DNA of 59,985 nucleotides, taken from the NCBI GenBank assembly GCA_014378465.1, contig JACMNQ010000042.1:1-59985 (forward strand). The letters run 5' to 3'. The translations under genes were made by a program, and so were the position numbers. Every line of letters begins with the position of its first letter. Within the stretch, counting starts at the first letter, position 1. This document shows positions 30,128 through 39,752 of this stretch, piece by piece. The notes below the pieces were generated by a model. The model was given only the letters and a program-made list of their open reading frames with translations. It was not told the origin of the DNA and made no database searches. This DNA is from Oligoflexia bacterium. Its GTDB lineage: Bacteria; Bdellovibrionota; UBA1018.

Positions 30128-31156
30128 ATGAATAAAATGCAGCTCGGAATCATTGGACTTGGAAAAATGGGAAGCAGCATCGCTCTGAATGCCGCAGATC
30201 ATGGCATCGAAGTGATCGGGACTTCACAGAAGATCCACGATCCCCAGGCACTCGAAAAAGCCAGTGTGCAAATCGTGGACGATATTCCTGCGGTGATTTC
30301 CAAGCTCCGTTCCCCTCGCGTGATCTTTCTTCATGTCCCGGCCGGTCCGGTGGTCGATACGGTCATTGAGTCGATCGTACCGCTTCTGGAAAAAGGTGAC
30401 GTTCTTGTCGACGCCGGAAATTCGCACTTCAAGGATTCGGCCGTGAGACAGGCCAGATTGGCTGAAATCAAAATCGGATTCATTGACTGCGGTTCGAGTG
30501 GCGGTGCCGGAGGCGCTAGAACCGGTGGATGCTTCATGATCGGCGGGACTTTCTCAGATGTCGCGAAAGTTGAACCCCTCCTTCGCGCGCTCTCCGTTTC
30601 TGAAGGCTATCTGCATGCTGGCCCCCCGGGGGCAGGCCATTATGTCAAACTCATTCACAATGCGATCGAGTTTGGAATGCTTCAGGCGATCGGCGAAGGA
30701 GTTGCACTCTTGAAATCATCCGACTACCCGATCGACTTTCCGGCCCTCTTTCACAACTGGGCTCATGGATCCGTCATCCGGGGTTGGCTGGTGGAACTCA
30801 TGGAACGGGGCTTTCGTGAAAATCCAGATCTCGAAAAAATCCCCAGCCATGTCGAAGATACGGGCGAGGTCAGCTGGGCGGTTCAGGAAGCGTTGAATCG
30901 CGAAGTTTCCACACCCGTGATCTCCGCTGCGGTTCAGGAACTTTTCGCCTCGCGTGATTCAAAACAGTTTTCACATCGGGCGATCGCGGTCATGCGTCAC
31001 GGGTTTGGTGGACATCCCTATGGCCACGACGCGGGCATCGCGCAAGAACGAAGGACGGGCCAGGTTGGACTGACTCAGGCGCGTCCTCACTCAGACGGAT
31101 CCGCAGCCAAAGTCAATGCTCCTGCCGTCGACTTCAATCAGATCAAACGCCGCTGA
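30128..31156 (+). CDS. gnd: 6-phosphogluconate dehydrogenase, decarboxylating (short YqeC type)
   Basis: A 342-residue enzyme, the short form of Gnd, which oxidises 6-phosphogluconate to ribulose-5-phosphate and CO2. Rossmann motif GLGKMGSS at 9-16, AGNSHFKDS, DCGSSGGAGGARTGGCFMIGG (the usual Trp in the GGxWG turn is absent), and GPPGAGHYVKLIHNAIEFGM with catalytic Lys and Asn. The C-terminal tail beyond RHGFGGH is longer than usual and polar. It is followed on the same strand by the ABC transporter genes. Confidence 0.9.
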   Translation: MNKMQLGIIGLGKMGSSIALNAADHGIEVIGTSQKIHDPQALEKASVQIVDDIPAVISKLRSPRVIFLHVPAGPVVDTVIESIVPLLEKGDVLVDAGNSHFKDSAVRQARLAEIKIGFIDCGSSGGAGGARTGGCFMIGGTFSDVAKVEPLLRALSVSEGYLHAGPPGAGHYVKLIHNAIEFGMLQAIGEGVALLKSSDYPIDFPALFHNWAHGSVIRGWLVELMERGFRENPDLEKIPSHVEDTGEVSWAVQEALNREVSTPVISAAVQELFASRDSKQFSHRAIAVMRHGFGGHPYGHDAGIAQERRTGQVGLTQARPHSDGSAAKVNAPAVDFNQIKRR

Positions 31157-31262
31157 GGTTTTCTCAGTCGTCCACTTTCGTCGCACTCCTGTTCAGCTGA
31201 TCAAATATCTTCGCTTGGAGCCGGCCAGAACGCATGTCATGCTCGCAGATGAGACCAGACCC

Positions 31263-32006
31263 ATGATCCAATTCAAGAATGTCAGCAAAAGTTATCAGAA
31301 CCGGTTGGCGCTGAATCACATCAGCCTCACCGTTGAGTCGGGCACCACCACGGTTCTCATCGGCTCGAGTGGCTGTGGCAAATCCACGCTCCTTCGCGCA
31401 GTCACGGGCCTGGTGAATCCGGACTCGGGCGAGATCTTTCTGAACGAGGTTCGACTCACGTCGCAAACGCTCCCGGAGCTTCGGAGCAAAATCGGTTACG
31501 TGATTCAGGAAGGCGGGCTCTTTCCTCACCTCACTGCCGAGAAGAATCTTCAGCTCATGCCGAAACTCCTGGGCTGGAACATGAGGAAAATCCGTGAACG
31601 CATCAACGAACTTGCCGAGCTGACGGCGCTGCCCATCGAAACGATGCAGAGTTACCCGTCCGAACTGTCCGGCGGACAACGCCAGCGAGTGAGCCTCATG
31701 AGGGCGCTGATGCTGGATCCTCAGATTCTGCTCCTCGACGAACCGCTCGGCGCACTGGATCCGATCATTCGGCGGGAGCTTCAGGAGGACCTTCGTGAAA
31801 TTTTCAGAAGATTGAAGAAGACCGTCCTGCTCGTCACCCATGATCTCGGAGAAGCCGGCTTTTTCGGAGACCGGATCGTGCTCATGAAAAACGGAACCCT
31901 CGTTCAGCAGGGCTCGCTCTCAGATCTGGTGCAACGTCCCGCCGACGCTTTCGTCACGGAGTTCGTCAACGCTCAGCGCAGTCCGCTCGAGGAACTCGTT
32001 CGATGA
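31263..32006 (+). CDS. ABC transporter ATPase (glycine betaine/osmoprotectant type)
   Basis: A 247-residue ATPase: Walker A GSSGCGKST, Q-loop VIQEGGLFPHL, signature LSGGQRQRVSLMRAL, Walker B LLLDEPLGALDP, and switch His in VTHDLGEA. It resembles OpuCA/ProV-like ATPases of the betaine, carnitine or choline importers, but lacks the CBS domains that often follow. The ATG at 31263 was chosen over 31239. The stop overlaps the next gene by 4 bases (ATGA), so the two form the transporter. Confidence 0.88.
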   Translation: MIQFKNVSKSYQNRLALNHISLTVESGTTTVLIGSSGCGKSTLLRAVTGLVNPDSGEIFLNEVRLTSQTLPELRSKIGYVIQEGGLFPHLTAEKNLQLMPKLLGWNMRKIRERINELAELTALPIETMQSYPSELSGGQRQRVSLMRALMLDPQILLLDEPLGALDPIIRRELQEDLREIFRRLKKTVLLVTHDLGEAGFFGDRIVLMKNGTLVQQGSLSDLVQRPADAFVTEFVNAQRSPLEELVR

Positions 32007-33583
32007 AGAAAATTTTCAGTTCGCTCTGCATCGTTTCACTTTCGCTCGCATGTCTGCCCGCCGGCATGGCACTGGACTGGATGAACCTGGCGCCAGCTTT
32101 CGCGGCCGATACCAGCAACGAGACTATACGCGTCGGCTCGAAAAAATTCACGGAATCCGTGATTCTGGGTGAGATCGTTCGGCAGCTCCTCCAGTCCTCC
32201 AACGAGCCGGGTCAGCGACATCCGGTCCTTCACCGCGCTGAACTGGGTGGAACGCGGATTCTCTGGAGCGCTCTTCAGAGCGGTGACCTCGACCTGTATC
32301 CAGAATACACGGGAACCCTCACGGAGGAACTTCTGCCCAAAGGTGTGGCTAATTCTGAGGACGCCATTCGCAGTGCCCTGAAAGCGCAATCCATCGGCAT
32401 GACCCGCAGCCTGGGCTTCAACAACACGTATGCGGTCGGAATGAAGAAGAGTCTCGCCAAACGGCTGAGCATTCGTACGCTCACGGACCTCAAGACACAT
32501 CCCGAACTGAAGCTCGGACTGAGCAGCGAGTTCAAACAGCGCCCCGACGGATGGCCGGCGGTTCAAAAGCGCTATGCTCTCCCCCAACGAAACATCAAGG
32601 CTCTGGATCACGAAGTCGCTTACAGGGCTCTCGAAAGTGACGAAATCGATCTCGTGGATCTCTATTCGACGGACGCGGAAATTGACTATTATCAACTCCT
32701 GGTCCTCGAAGACGATCTGAAAGTCTTTCCCCGCTATGAGTCCGTGCTCATCTACCGTCTGGATCTCCTGCAAAGAGCTCCGGAAGTCGGGGCCTTCCTC
32801 ACAAAGCTCGAAGGCAGCATCAGTGAGACTGAAATGATTTCGCTCAATGCCGACGCCAAGATTCGGCATATTCCCGAGGCCAAAGTCGCGCAGGACTTTC
32901 TGAACGCGCATTTCGGCATCCAGCGGACGCAAGCAACCGAAAGCGTGGCTTTCCAGATCCTCGAGCGACTGCGCGAACACCTGGGACTGGTGCTCAAGTC
33001 GATGTTCTTTTCAATTCTTGTGGCGCTGCCACTGGGGATCTGGGCTTCGAGGAGACCCTGGTCCGGACAGGTGATCCTGACCACCGTCGGAATCATTCAG
33101 ACGATCCCGGCACTTGCTCTGCTCGTGATGCTCATTCGCCCCCTGAAGGCCCTTGGGTTTCAGGGGATCGGAGACACTCCCGCAGTGGTTGCCCTCTTTC
33201 TCTACAGTCTTCTGCCCATGGTTCGAAACACCCACTCCGGACTCAGCGGCATCTCGCAGCAGATCCGGGAGTCCGCAGAAGTGCTCGGAATGAAATCTTT
33301 CGCTCGGCTGCGACTCATTGAACTGCCGCTGGCTTCTTCCTTCATCCTGGCGGGCATCAAGACCGCGGTCGTCATCAACATCGGCTTCGCGACCCTCGGC
33401 GCACTGGTGGGCGCGGGAGGATTCGGACAACCCATACTGACCGGAATTCGGCTCGATGACCACTCGCTGATTCTCCAGGGCGCAGTCCCCGCCGCGCTGC
33501 TTGCGCTCGCAGCCCAGGGATTCTTTGAAGTGCTTGAGCGCTGGATTGTTCCCAGAGGTTTGAAACTCAAGAGCCGCGCCTGA
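32003..33583 (+). CDS. Binding protein-permease fusion of a betaine-type ABC importer
   Basis: A 526-residue protein. A signal peptide (cleavage near AFA) leads to an OpuAC-like substrate-binding domain (about 38-305: GSKKFTESVILGE, GGTRILWSALQSGDLDLYPEYTGTL, DEIDLVDLYSTDAEI). From about 325 to 520 follows a permease domain with five or six membrane spans and the coupling segment ESAEVLGMKSFARLRLIELPLA. Known fusions in this family usually put the permease first; here the binding domain comes first and so would sit in the periplasm, tethered at its C-terminus. Likely cargo: betaine, choline or a similar quaternary amine. Confidence 0.88.
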   Translation: MKKIFSSLCIVSLSLACLPAGMALDWMNLAPAFAADTSNETIRVGSKKFTESVILGEIVRQLLQSSNEPGQRHPVLHRAELGGTRILWSALQSGDLDLYPEYTGTLTEELLPKGVANSEDAIRSALKAQSIGMTRSLGFNNTYAVGMKKSLAKRLSIRTLTDLKTHPELKLGLSSEFKQRPDGWPAVQKRYALPQRNIKALDHEVAYRALESDEIDLVDLYSTDAEIDYYQLLVLEDDLKVFPRYESVLIYRLDLLQRAPEVGAFLTKLEGSISETEMISLNADAKIRHIPEAKVAQDFLNAHFGIQRTQATESVAFQILERLREHLGLVLKSMFFSILVALPLGIWASRRPWSGQVILTTVGIIQTIPALALLVMLIRPLKALGFQGIGDTPAVVALFLYSLLPMVRNTHSGLSGISQQIRESAEVLGMKSFARLRLIELPLASSFILAGIKTAVVINIGFATLGALVGAGGFGQPILTGIRLDDHSLILQGAVPAALLALAAQGFFEVLERWIVPRGLKLKSRA

Positions 33584-33626
33584 GACTGCGTGCAGACACG
33601 TGAAACTTTCGTTTCAATCCTTTGAA

Positions 33627-34181
33627 TCAGGGTTTAGAGTTGTCATCCTGCGCGAAGTCCGTCGTCCAGTACCAGAAATAACCGGATTTCGTGTTATGCG
33701 CGCGGCCAATGCCGATGCGCTGATAACTTCGGTTCAGCATGTTGGCATTGTGCCCCGGAGAAGTCCTCCACTGTTCGAAGGTCGCTTCCGCTCTCGAATA
33801 ACCGGCGGCGATATTCTCCCCCATGATGAGATTTCTCGTGTTCATGAAGTTGGCCATCCGGACGAAGGGATCCTGACCCTGACTGTCCGTGTGGCTGAAA
33901 CGGTCGTTGACCGCCATGTCTTCCGACATCCAGTGACTGGCGTCCGTGAGTTCGTTTGAAAGTGACAGGGGCTCGAGTCCATTGTTCTGGCGGTAGTCAT
34001 TGATCAGCTCGAGAAAACGGGACTCCTCGGCATCGAGACTCGTCAGAGTCGCGTGGCGACTGGACAGCTCCGCAGTCGGGCTTTCGACCGCTTCAGCGGA
34101 ACCACAGCCCGTGAGAGTGAGAGTTGAAAAACCGGAAACGAGACACAACAGAAGAGTGGCGCGAGCTGCGAATTGGATCAT
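33627..34181 (-). CDS. CAP/SCP-domain lipoprotein
   Basis: A 184-residue lipoprotein (lipobox LTGC near residue 26). The mature part is a CAP domain (cysteine-rich secretory/PR-1 type): FLELINDYRQNNGLEPLSL, HWMSEDMAVNDRFSH, GENIAAGY and WRTSPGHNANMLN. It has the usual bacterial form without disulfides. The family has been linked to lipid or sterol binding and to adhesion; the bacterial role is not settled. The gene converges on the transporter operon, with 43 bases between. Confidence 0.88.
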   Translation of the reverse strand: MIQFAARATLLLCLVSGFSTLTLTGCGSAEAVESPTAELSSRHATLTSLDAEESRFLELINDYRQNNGLEPLSLSNELTDASHWMSEDMAVNDRFSHTDSQGQDPFVRMANFMNTRNLIMGENIAAGYSRAEATFEQWRTSPGHNANMLNRSYQRIGIGRAHNTKSGYFWYWTTDFAQDDNSKP

Positions 34182-34505
34182 CTGGGCACTTTACGGGTAA
34201 ATTCTTCACAAGCAATGCGCGGCGGGTAACGTTTTGAGCTGCATTTCGGCTTCGTTTCACTGCAGAAAAGTTTCCGAGTAAGTAAAATAGCCAATTTCAG
34301 CGTGATTACACGACCGAAATTTCTGGAAAGGAATTTCCGGTGAAGTGGGACAGGTCACTTCATCCCCGTTCATTTTTCTTCGACCACCCGCACGAATCTG
34401 GAGCTGGCTTTCCACGAGAAGCGAGCGGCCGATCTCCGTTTCCGCAGTTAAAATCATGGACAAGGTGATCCTGAGCCCCTCAAGATTGAGCCTGAGGTTT
34501 TTCGC
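34182..34505. other. Non-coding stretch of 324 bases
   Basis: Between the divergent CAP lipoprotein and membrane-protein genes. It holds short inverted repeats (GAAATT..AATTTC near 34315-34337, GAAGTG..CACTTC near 34341-34361) but no convincing gene. Promoters for both flanking genes must lie here. Confidence 0.5.
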
Positions 34506-35285
34506 GTGACTCGAATCGGACCCAACTCTTCCAATCCTGAACCCACTTTGCCCCCTCGTTTCCACGAGCGGTTCCGCGCGGCCTTTCAAAAAGAGAATTC
34601 TCTCCGAATCCACATGATTCTGATCCTGACGGGCACCTGCTTCATGGGCGTGATCACGAATCGCGTGCTGCACTTCTTTCACATCAGTTCAATTGTCCTT
34701 CGTTATCCGGTGGCCGTTTTCATGGGCTACCTCACTTTCTTTTTTCTGATGAAAGTCTGGCTTAAATTCACGGATCCGCTGCAACTTCAGACCGCACCGG
34801 GGCCGGCCGTTCGAAAATTCCAGTACGATCCCGTGCAAAGTCTCTTGAATGATCTGGATGGGGTCGCCGACGCGGCGGCCGACACAACCTTGGCTTCCGA
34901 AGCGTCCGAGTTCGGCGAAGTCTCGCTCGGGGGCGGAAGCAGTGGTGATTCAGACTTCGTGGGATTGGTTCTCGTGGGCGCCTTTGTAGCGGTGCTGGCC
35001 GGCTGCGGCGGCTACCTGATCTATGCCGCGCCCGAAATCCTCGGAGATGCCGCGTTCAACGTGGTGCTTTCTTCCAGTCTTCTCAAATCACTTCGAAGGT
35101 CGAGTGATGATGACCATTGGGCCATGAATGTTTTCGCGAAGACCTTTCTCACGTTTCTCGTTGTGATGGGCGTCAGCCTGATCTTCGGACTGGTGGTCTA
35201 TGAACAGTGTCCGCAAGCCGATACCCTCTCCAAAGTACTGAAAGGGTGCCACACTGCCGGATCCTCCCGCTCTCCAGCCAAGTAA
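34506..35285 (+). CDS. Multi-span membrane protein of unknown function
   Basis: A 259-residue protein (GTG start). Membrane segments at about 37-55, 66-84, 150-175 and 215-235. Between the second and third lies an acidic/Gly-rich loop (GVADAAADTTLASEASEFGEVSLGGGSSGDSDF), which is typical of the DUF-type protein family that carries SGGGGGFSGGGG-like loops. No catalytic motif is seen. Function unknown. Confidence 0.6.
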   Translation: MTRIGPNSSNPEPTLPPRFHERFRAAFQKENSLRIHMILILTGTCFMGVITNRVLHFFHISSIVLRYPVAVFMGYLTFFFLMKVWLKFTDPLQLQTAPGPAVRKFQYDPVQSLLNDLDGVADAAADTTLASEASEFGEVSLGGGSSGDSDFVGLVLVGAFVAVLAGCGGYLIYAAPEILGDAAFNVVLSSSLLKSLRRSSDDDHWAMNVFAKTFLTFLVVMGVSLIFGLVVYEQCPQADTLSKVLKGCHTAGSSRSPAK

Positions 35286-35386
35286 TCGAATTCATGAATT
35301 AAAATCGAACCCTTCCCCCAGTACTCCATGCAACGTGAACAAGTTGACTTCTAGATTCCTTCAAGTTAATGCATTGCGTTAACTTT

Positions 35387-36841
35387 ATGAATTCCTGCAC
35401 CCTTTCAATAAAAGCCACTCCAAAGCCATTTGCCTGGCTCAAGCCCGTCCTTCTGTTTCTGCTGACAGGTCTGAGTGCCTGCGCCACCCGCTCCGCCCCA
35501 GTGCGGGAGTATGAATGGCAGTTCAGGTACCACGCTGCTCAGCCGAATCTCACCCCTCCCACCCTTTTCTTTCTGGTCGATGGATTGAGTGTCTCCGCCC
35601 TGCAAACCGCTTTGAAAGCGAATCGAATTCCTCATCTGCAGGCTTTTTTTCTTCAGAATCGACTGCAACTGGGTCGCGCGGTTTTTCCGACCCTCACTTA
35701 TCCGAACATCACTTCCATTCTGACCACTGCGCCAGTGAATGAGCATCCGATCATCGGAAACAAAGTTCTGAGCGAGCAGAACGAAGTCATCAATTTTGAA
35801 TCGATTCAGAGGCGTGGAAAATTGAACGAATGGATCGCCCCTCGGACCGTCTTCACGCGGCTGACTCGGCAGCGACGCACTTCCGTGAGTCTTGATCACT
35901 ACTTCTTTGCCGGTGCGACCACTCGGCAGCACGATGATCTTCAGTCAGGAGTGGCGTACGTCAATGGTGATTATTCCTACATCGACTCCAAGGCGATTGA
36001 CTCCCTGACCGGGATCGTCGCGGACGTAAGTGCGGAGCTGCTTCCCTCCCTTCTCTTCATTCACCTGATCGGAGTGGATGCTCTCTCGCATGAAAAAGGT
36101 CCCGACTCTCCGGAAGTGCAGGCTTACCTCGCGAAACTGGACGCGGCATTGACTCCGCTCTTCAATCGGTTGATCTGGCTTGAATCCGCAGGAACTCCCT
36201 TCGCCACGCTTCTCACATCAGACCATGGCTTCATGACCGCAGATCTGCACGCTGATCTGGAAGGCTGGTTTCGAAACAACGGCGACGCCGCACAGGTCGA
36301 GATCCTCAATCAGGGACGTCTGGCCAGCCTGTATTTTCCGCAGCACTGGAGCGCGAAAGATCGAACCGCAGTCCTGAAATCTCTGGCCTTGCAGCCTGCC
36401 GTGTCCATGACACTTGAGAGAAGCGGCAATCAGATTCTGCTCCATTCACCCCGCCTGAATGCGACCCTTCAGTATCACACCGCAAATTGCGGAACGGCCG
36501 CTTATGAAATCAGCTTCAAAAGAGAAGTCGGTCTCAGGCGCGAGGCCTCGGGCACTTCGCAAGTCCGCTTCTGTCCGGACGAATGGGATCGCAGACAGAA
36601 GGACTTCGCGCGGGAATTGCCTCCGTATTTCGTTTCCCTGCTCGGCTCCTACTTCTATTCAGTCAAAAGACCCCAGGCCATCGTGCTTGCCGCTGACCGT
36701 ACGACTTTTGGCGGAGCCCGAGGAGACCACGGCGGCATCACTCTCGAAGAGCAGCTCGTGCCGGTGCTCCACCGGAACATCCGGCTTCAGTCCGAAGGCC
36801 CCATCCCCACCTGGCAGCTGCTTCGGATCCTCAAGCTTTGA
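35387..36841 (+). CDS. Lipoprotein of the phosphodiesterase/alkaline phosphatase superfamily
   Basis: About 484 residues with lipobox LSAC. The catalytic core fits type I phosphodiesterases/nucleotide pyrophosphatases: metal site FFLVDGLS, nucleophile segment FPTLTYPNITS, GNKVL, HLIGVDALSHEKGP, and TSDHGFM, with a final RGDHGGIT. These enzymes use two zinc ions to hydrolyse phosphodiester, phosphonate or sulfate esters. The substrate is unknown. The ATG at 35387 was chosen over one six codons upstream, as the hydrophobic segment then has a normal position. Likely outer-membrane anchored. Confidence 0.85.
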   Translation: MNSCTLSIKATPKPFAWLKPVLLFLLTGLSACATRSAPVREYEWQFRYHAAQPNLTPPTLFFLVDGLSVSALQTALKANRIPHLQAFFLQNRLQLGRAVFPTLTYPNITSILTTAPVNEHPIIGNKVLSEQNEVINFESIQRRGKLNEWIAPRTVFTRLTRQRRTSVSLDHYFFAGATTRQHDDLQSGVAYVNGDYSYIDSKAIDSLTGIVADVSAELLPSLLFIHLIGVDALSHEKGPDSPEVQAYLAKLDAALTPLFNRLIWLESAGTPFATLLTSDHGFMTADLHADLEGWFRNNGDAAQVEILNQGRLASLYFPQHWSAKDRTAVLKSLALQPAVSMTLERSGNQILLHSPRLNATLQYHTANCGTAAYEISFKREVGLRREASGTSQVRFCPDEWDRRQKDFARELPPYFVSLLGSYFYSVKRPQAIVLAADRTTFGGARGDHGGITLEEQLVPVLHRNIRLQSEGPIPTWQLLRILKL

Positions 36842-37056
36842 ACCGCAAGCCCTGAAGTTGCACTCTTCTCTGTCAGTCATCCCCGGAGGAAAACGAGATG
36901 ACATTCGCGACGCAGGAATTCCTTTCGCTGGACACCTGAAACACCACTGAAAAAATCAACGGCCCCCTCATTCCCAATATCAGCTCAATCGTCGCCGCCC
37001 ATTCGGCGCGATGAGCCGTTCACATGGCATACCATTCCGCCATCGAAACGAGTCAC

Positions 37057-37078
37057 TGAAGAGGCGGTGAAGAGGCGG
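37057..37078. repeat. 11-bp tandem duplication
   Basis: TGAAGAGGCGG occurs twice in a row in the 280-base gap after the phosphodiesterase gene. The rest of that gap holds no credible gene, only a 13-codon frame after a good GGAGG site at about 36884. Confidence 0.7.
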
Positions 37079-37121
37079 TGTAAAACGAAACTTGCCTCCC
37101 AGGCCGGTCAGCCCTTCAACT

Positions 37122-38336
37122 TCAAGGCATTGGAGCAGCCTGCAGGGTTCTTAGATCCAGCGTTCGCAACTTCGGGAAGAGAAAAGCCAAGCCGCAGACG
37201 GTCATCAGGCAGATGACCCCTCCCATCATCACTGCCGGAACCGTCCCGAAAAAACGGGCGGCCACACCGGACTCGAATTCTCCGAGCTCGTTTGAAGAGC
37301 CGATGAAAATGGAATTCACCGCCGAGATTCTTCCCCGCATTCCGTCGGGAGACGCCAATTGAACGGCCGCTCCACGAATCACCATGCTGATGCTGTCAAA
37401 GACTCCACTGAGTCCGAGGGCGACAAAGGACAGCAGGAAACTGCGACTCAGACCAAAGATCAGAATGCAGATTCCGAAACCGCTGACTGCCGTGAGAAGC
37501 CAGGCCCCGGCATTCTTCTGAATCGATTTTCGAGTGAGCGCGAAACTCATCAAGGCTGCCCCCACTGCGGGAGCTGCGCGCAGAAGTCCCAGCCCGCGGG
37601 GTCCGACGAAGAGAATTTCCGCGGCAAAGATGGGAAGCAGTGCGGTCACGCCTCCGAAAAGCACCGAGATCATGTCCAGCGAAAGCGCCGGCAGCAGGAC
37701 AGGGTGCTTGAAAACGAACCGCACTCCCGAAAAAAGATCCGCCTTCGCGTGAGCCAGGGTGGGCAGAGGATCCGCCTGAATCAGGCTCACGCATGCGATC
37801 GCGAGAAGCAGGGAAACGCAGATCACACTGGCAGCCGTGATGATCCCGAAATATCCGAAGACCAGTCCTCCCAGGGCCGGTCCGGAAATGCGCGCGACCT
37901 GCATCACGGAACTCATCCAGGCCGAGGCCTGATGCAATTTTTCTCGTGGGATGAGTCGAGGGACCGTGGCGAACATCGCGGGCTGAGAGAATCCCCGAGC
38001 CATTCCCGTGATGACCGAAGAAATGAAAAGCGCGATGATCTGTCTGCGCACATCGGTCTCTCCCATCCACTGAGATCCGAGCAGCACCAGTCCCGAGAGC
38101 AGGCTCCCGCGGAGAACCCAGCGATAAATCTGGAGAGGGCGACTTCGATCGACGATGTAACCGGCGTAAAGTGCAAGGCTCAAGGCCGGTACGGCTTCGG
38201 CAAGTCCGATGAGGCCCAGGGCCAGCGGGTCATGCGTGAGACGGTAAACCTGCCAGCCAATGATCACTGCCTGCATCTGGACGCCGAGAGTGAAGAGAAA
38301 GCGCGCGGACATGAGTCGTTTGAAATCGTGAAGCAT
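37122..38336 (-). CDS. MFS exporter (EntS/MFS_3 type)
   Basis: A 404-residue permease with 12 predicted spans. The loop between spans 2 and 3 reads GYIVDRSRPLQIYR, matching the MFS motif A region of the DHA3/EntS group. Such proteins export siderophores or drugs by proton antiport. QPAMFATVPRLIPREKLHQASAW in the first half is typical for the group. It follows a GNAT gene by 17 bases in an operon on the minus strand. Confidence 0.88.
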   Translation of the reverse strand: MLHDFKRLMSARFLFTLGVQMQAVIIGWQVYRLTHDPLALGLIGLAEAVPALSLALYAGYIVDRSRPLQIYRWVLRGSLLSGLVLLGSQWMGETDVRRQIIALFISSVITGMARGFSQPAMFATVPRLIPREKLHQASAWMSSVMQVARISGPALGGLVFGYFGIITAASVICVSLLLAIACVSLIQADPLPTLAHAKADLFSGVRFVFKHPVLLPALSLDMISVLFGGVTALLPIFAAEILFVGPRGLGLLRAAPAVGAALMSFALTRKSIQKNAGAWLLTAVSGFGICILIFGLSRSFLLSFVALGLSGVFDSISMVIRGAAVQLASPDGMRGRISAVNSIFIGSSNELGEFESGVAARFFGTVPAVMMGGVICLMTVCGLAFLFPKLRTLDLRTLQAAPMP

Positions 38337-38353
38337 GACCTCAGTTTAAGGAG

Positions 38354-38905
38354 TTATCGCGCGAGATCAATCCAATACCTGAATTCCTGGAACTCCGGAG
38401 AGTCCGGGTCCCTCACGATGTCCTCCAGCACTCCTCCGCAAGCTTCAATCGTTTTTCGCGATGGCAGGTTGTTGCTTCGACAGGTCACCAGGACACGGAA
38501 AAGTCCTTCCCTTCGGGCGATCACGAGTCCCTGCGCAAGGATCCGGGTCGCGAATCCCCGCTGCCGGTATTTCGGCAGCACTCCATAACCCAGATGTCCG
38601 CCGATCTTCAGGAGATCTTCATTGAGCTTCGCGCGAAAGGAAAGTCGACCGACGATGATCGGCTGCGATTCAGTGGACTGGCTCAGGAACGCGAAATGGA
38701 CCTGGTCTGCGACCTGGTGGGCGGGCAAGCCGATCCCTTGAGTGCGATCATCCAGACGCCTGAGGTAGTCTTGAAACGATTCACTCTTGAGGCGAAAGAG
38801 CGCAAAATCGAAGTCAGGATCTGAAGATTCCTTCAGAGCTTCGCGAAATGCACTCTCATCCCGAAGCTGGAGAATGCGGAGCTGCATCTGCTCCAGGGCT
38901 TGCAC
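38354..38905 (-). CDS. GNAT family N-acetyltransferase
   Basis: A 183-residue acetyltransferase: IVGRLSFRAKLNEDLLKIGGHLGYGVLPKYRQRGFATRIL covers the acetyl-CoA loop (RQRGFA), and VTCRSNNLPSRKTIEACGGVLE is the typical end strand-helix. The substrate, possibly a small molecule or amino acid, is unknown. It is the middle gene of lipoprotein-GNAT-MFS on the minus strand, with 4 and 17 bases between. Confidence 0.88.
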   Translation of the reverse strand: MQALEQMQLRILQLRDESAFREALKESSDPDFDFALFRLKSESFQDYLRRLDDRTQGIGLPAHQVADQVHFAFLSQSTESQPIIVGRLSFRAKLNEDLLKIGGHLGYGVLPKYRQRGFATRILAQGLVIARREGLFRVLVTCRSNNLPSRKTIEACGGVLEDIVRDPDSPEFQEFRYWIDLAR

Positions 38906-38909
38906 GGTC

Positions 38910-39752
38910 TCAATGAATCCAGCTCAAAACCTGCTCAAGCTCGTCGAATGAATCGAGATACCCGATCTGCAGATGACCGGAGCTGCCACGTGAGAAGGAG
39001 GACCTGCTCGAACCCAGAGTGATCTTTCGAATCTGATCCGTTTTACCGGCGATTTCAAAGAAGGATGCTCTCAGAAGTGAGACGGCGGTCAGATAATTCA
39101 GATCCAGCGCTCCAGCTCCAGCCACCCCGACTGGAATGCCGAGCCGGGCTGAGATGTCGTACTGCTGAGCCAGGCACTGCAGCACTGGGCCGAGAATTCG
39201 GAGTCCAGGTTTCTGAGTCGCGATGAAAAGCGTTCCATCCGTGACGTCAAAAAAAGAATCCGGATTGGAATTGGAGAACCAGATCCGCTTCAGCACTCGT
39301 GTCTGAATCAGGCTTCTGAGAGCCGGTTGATTCGCCTGAAGTGTTGCAATCACGGTATTGAAACGTGAAACTTCCCTTTCTCCGTCGAGATCGCCGTCCA
39401 CTTTGACTCCGGAAGCGATGAGGTCCGTGAGGATCTGGGGCACTGGCGGAACATCACTTGTGGCGGTACCCGGAGCTTCAGGAGCGCCCGGATGACTCGG
39501 AGAGTTTGGCGAAGGAGCCTGAGGTCCCTGCCCTGCGGGAGGAAACGGCGGCTGAGAGTAAGGAGGAAAAGTGGGCTGCGACGGATCGCGAGTCTGAGGA
39601 GTCTGAGGATTCTGCACACCCGGTCCACGGTTCTGCGGAGGAGGCGCGATGACATGGGCATCCGTTTTCTCAGGACCCTGCGCACAGGCACTCAGCGTGA
39701 GAGAAATGAAGAGGGAAACCAGCACCGGGGAGACTTTGATCGGCTTTTGCAT
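38910..39752 (-). CDS. Pro-rich lipoprotein
   Basis: A 280-residue lipoprotein (lipobox LSAC). After the Cys comes a Pro/Gln/Ser-rich linker of about 80 residues (PPPQNRG, QPPFPPAG) that could span the periplasm or cell wall. The globular end (about 105-280) starts VPQILTDLIASGVKVDGDLDG and has a GTLFIATQKPGLRILGPVLQCLAQQ segment; no family is recognised. An alternative reading of the linker region on the plus strand is also open, but the lipoprotein signal supports this frame. Confidence 0.75.
   Translation of the reverse strand: MQKPIKVSPVLVSLFISLTLSACAQGPEKTDAHVIAPPPQNRGPGVQNPQTPQTRDPSQPTFPPYSQPPFPPAGQGPQAPSPNSPSHPGAPEAPGTATSDVPPVPQILTDLIASGVKVDGDLDGEREVSRFNTVIATLQANQPALRSLIQTRVLKRIWFSNSNPDSFFDVTDGTLFIATQKPGLRILGPVLQCLAQQYDISARLGIPVGVAGAGALDLNYLTAVSLLRASFFEIAGKTDQIRKITLGSSRSSFSRGSSGHLQIGYLDSFDELEQVLSWIH

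Noticed and set aside
37359..38588. 409-codon plus-strand frame opposite the MFS gene
   Set aside because: Polar low-complexity translation; the minus strand has 12 membrane spans and the MFS motif.
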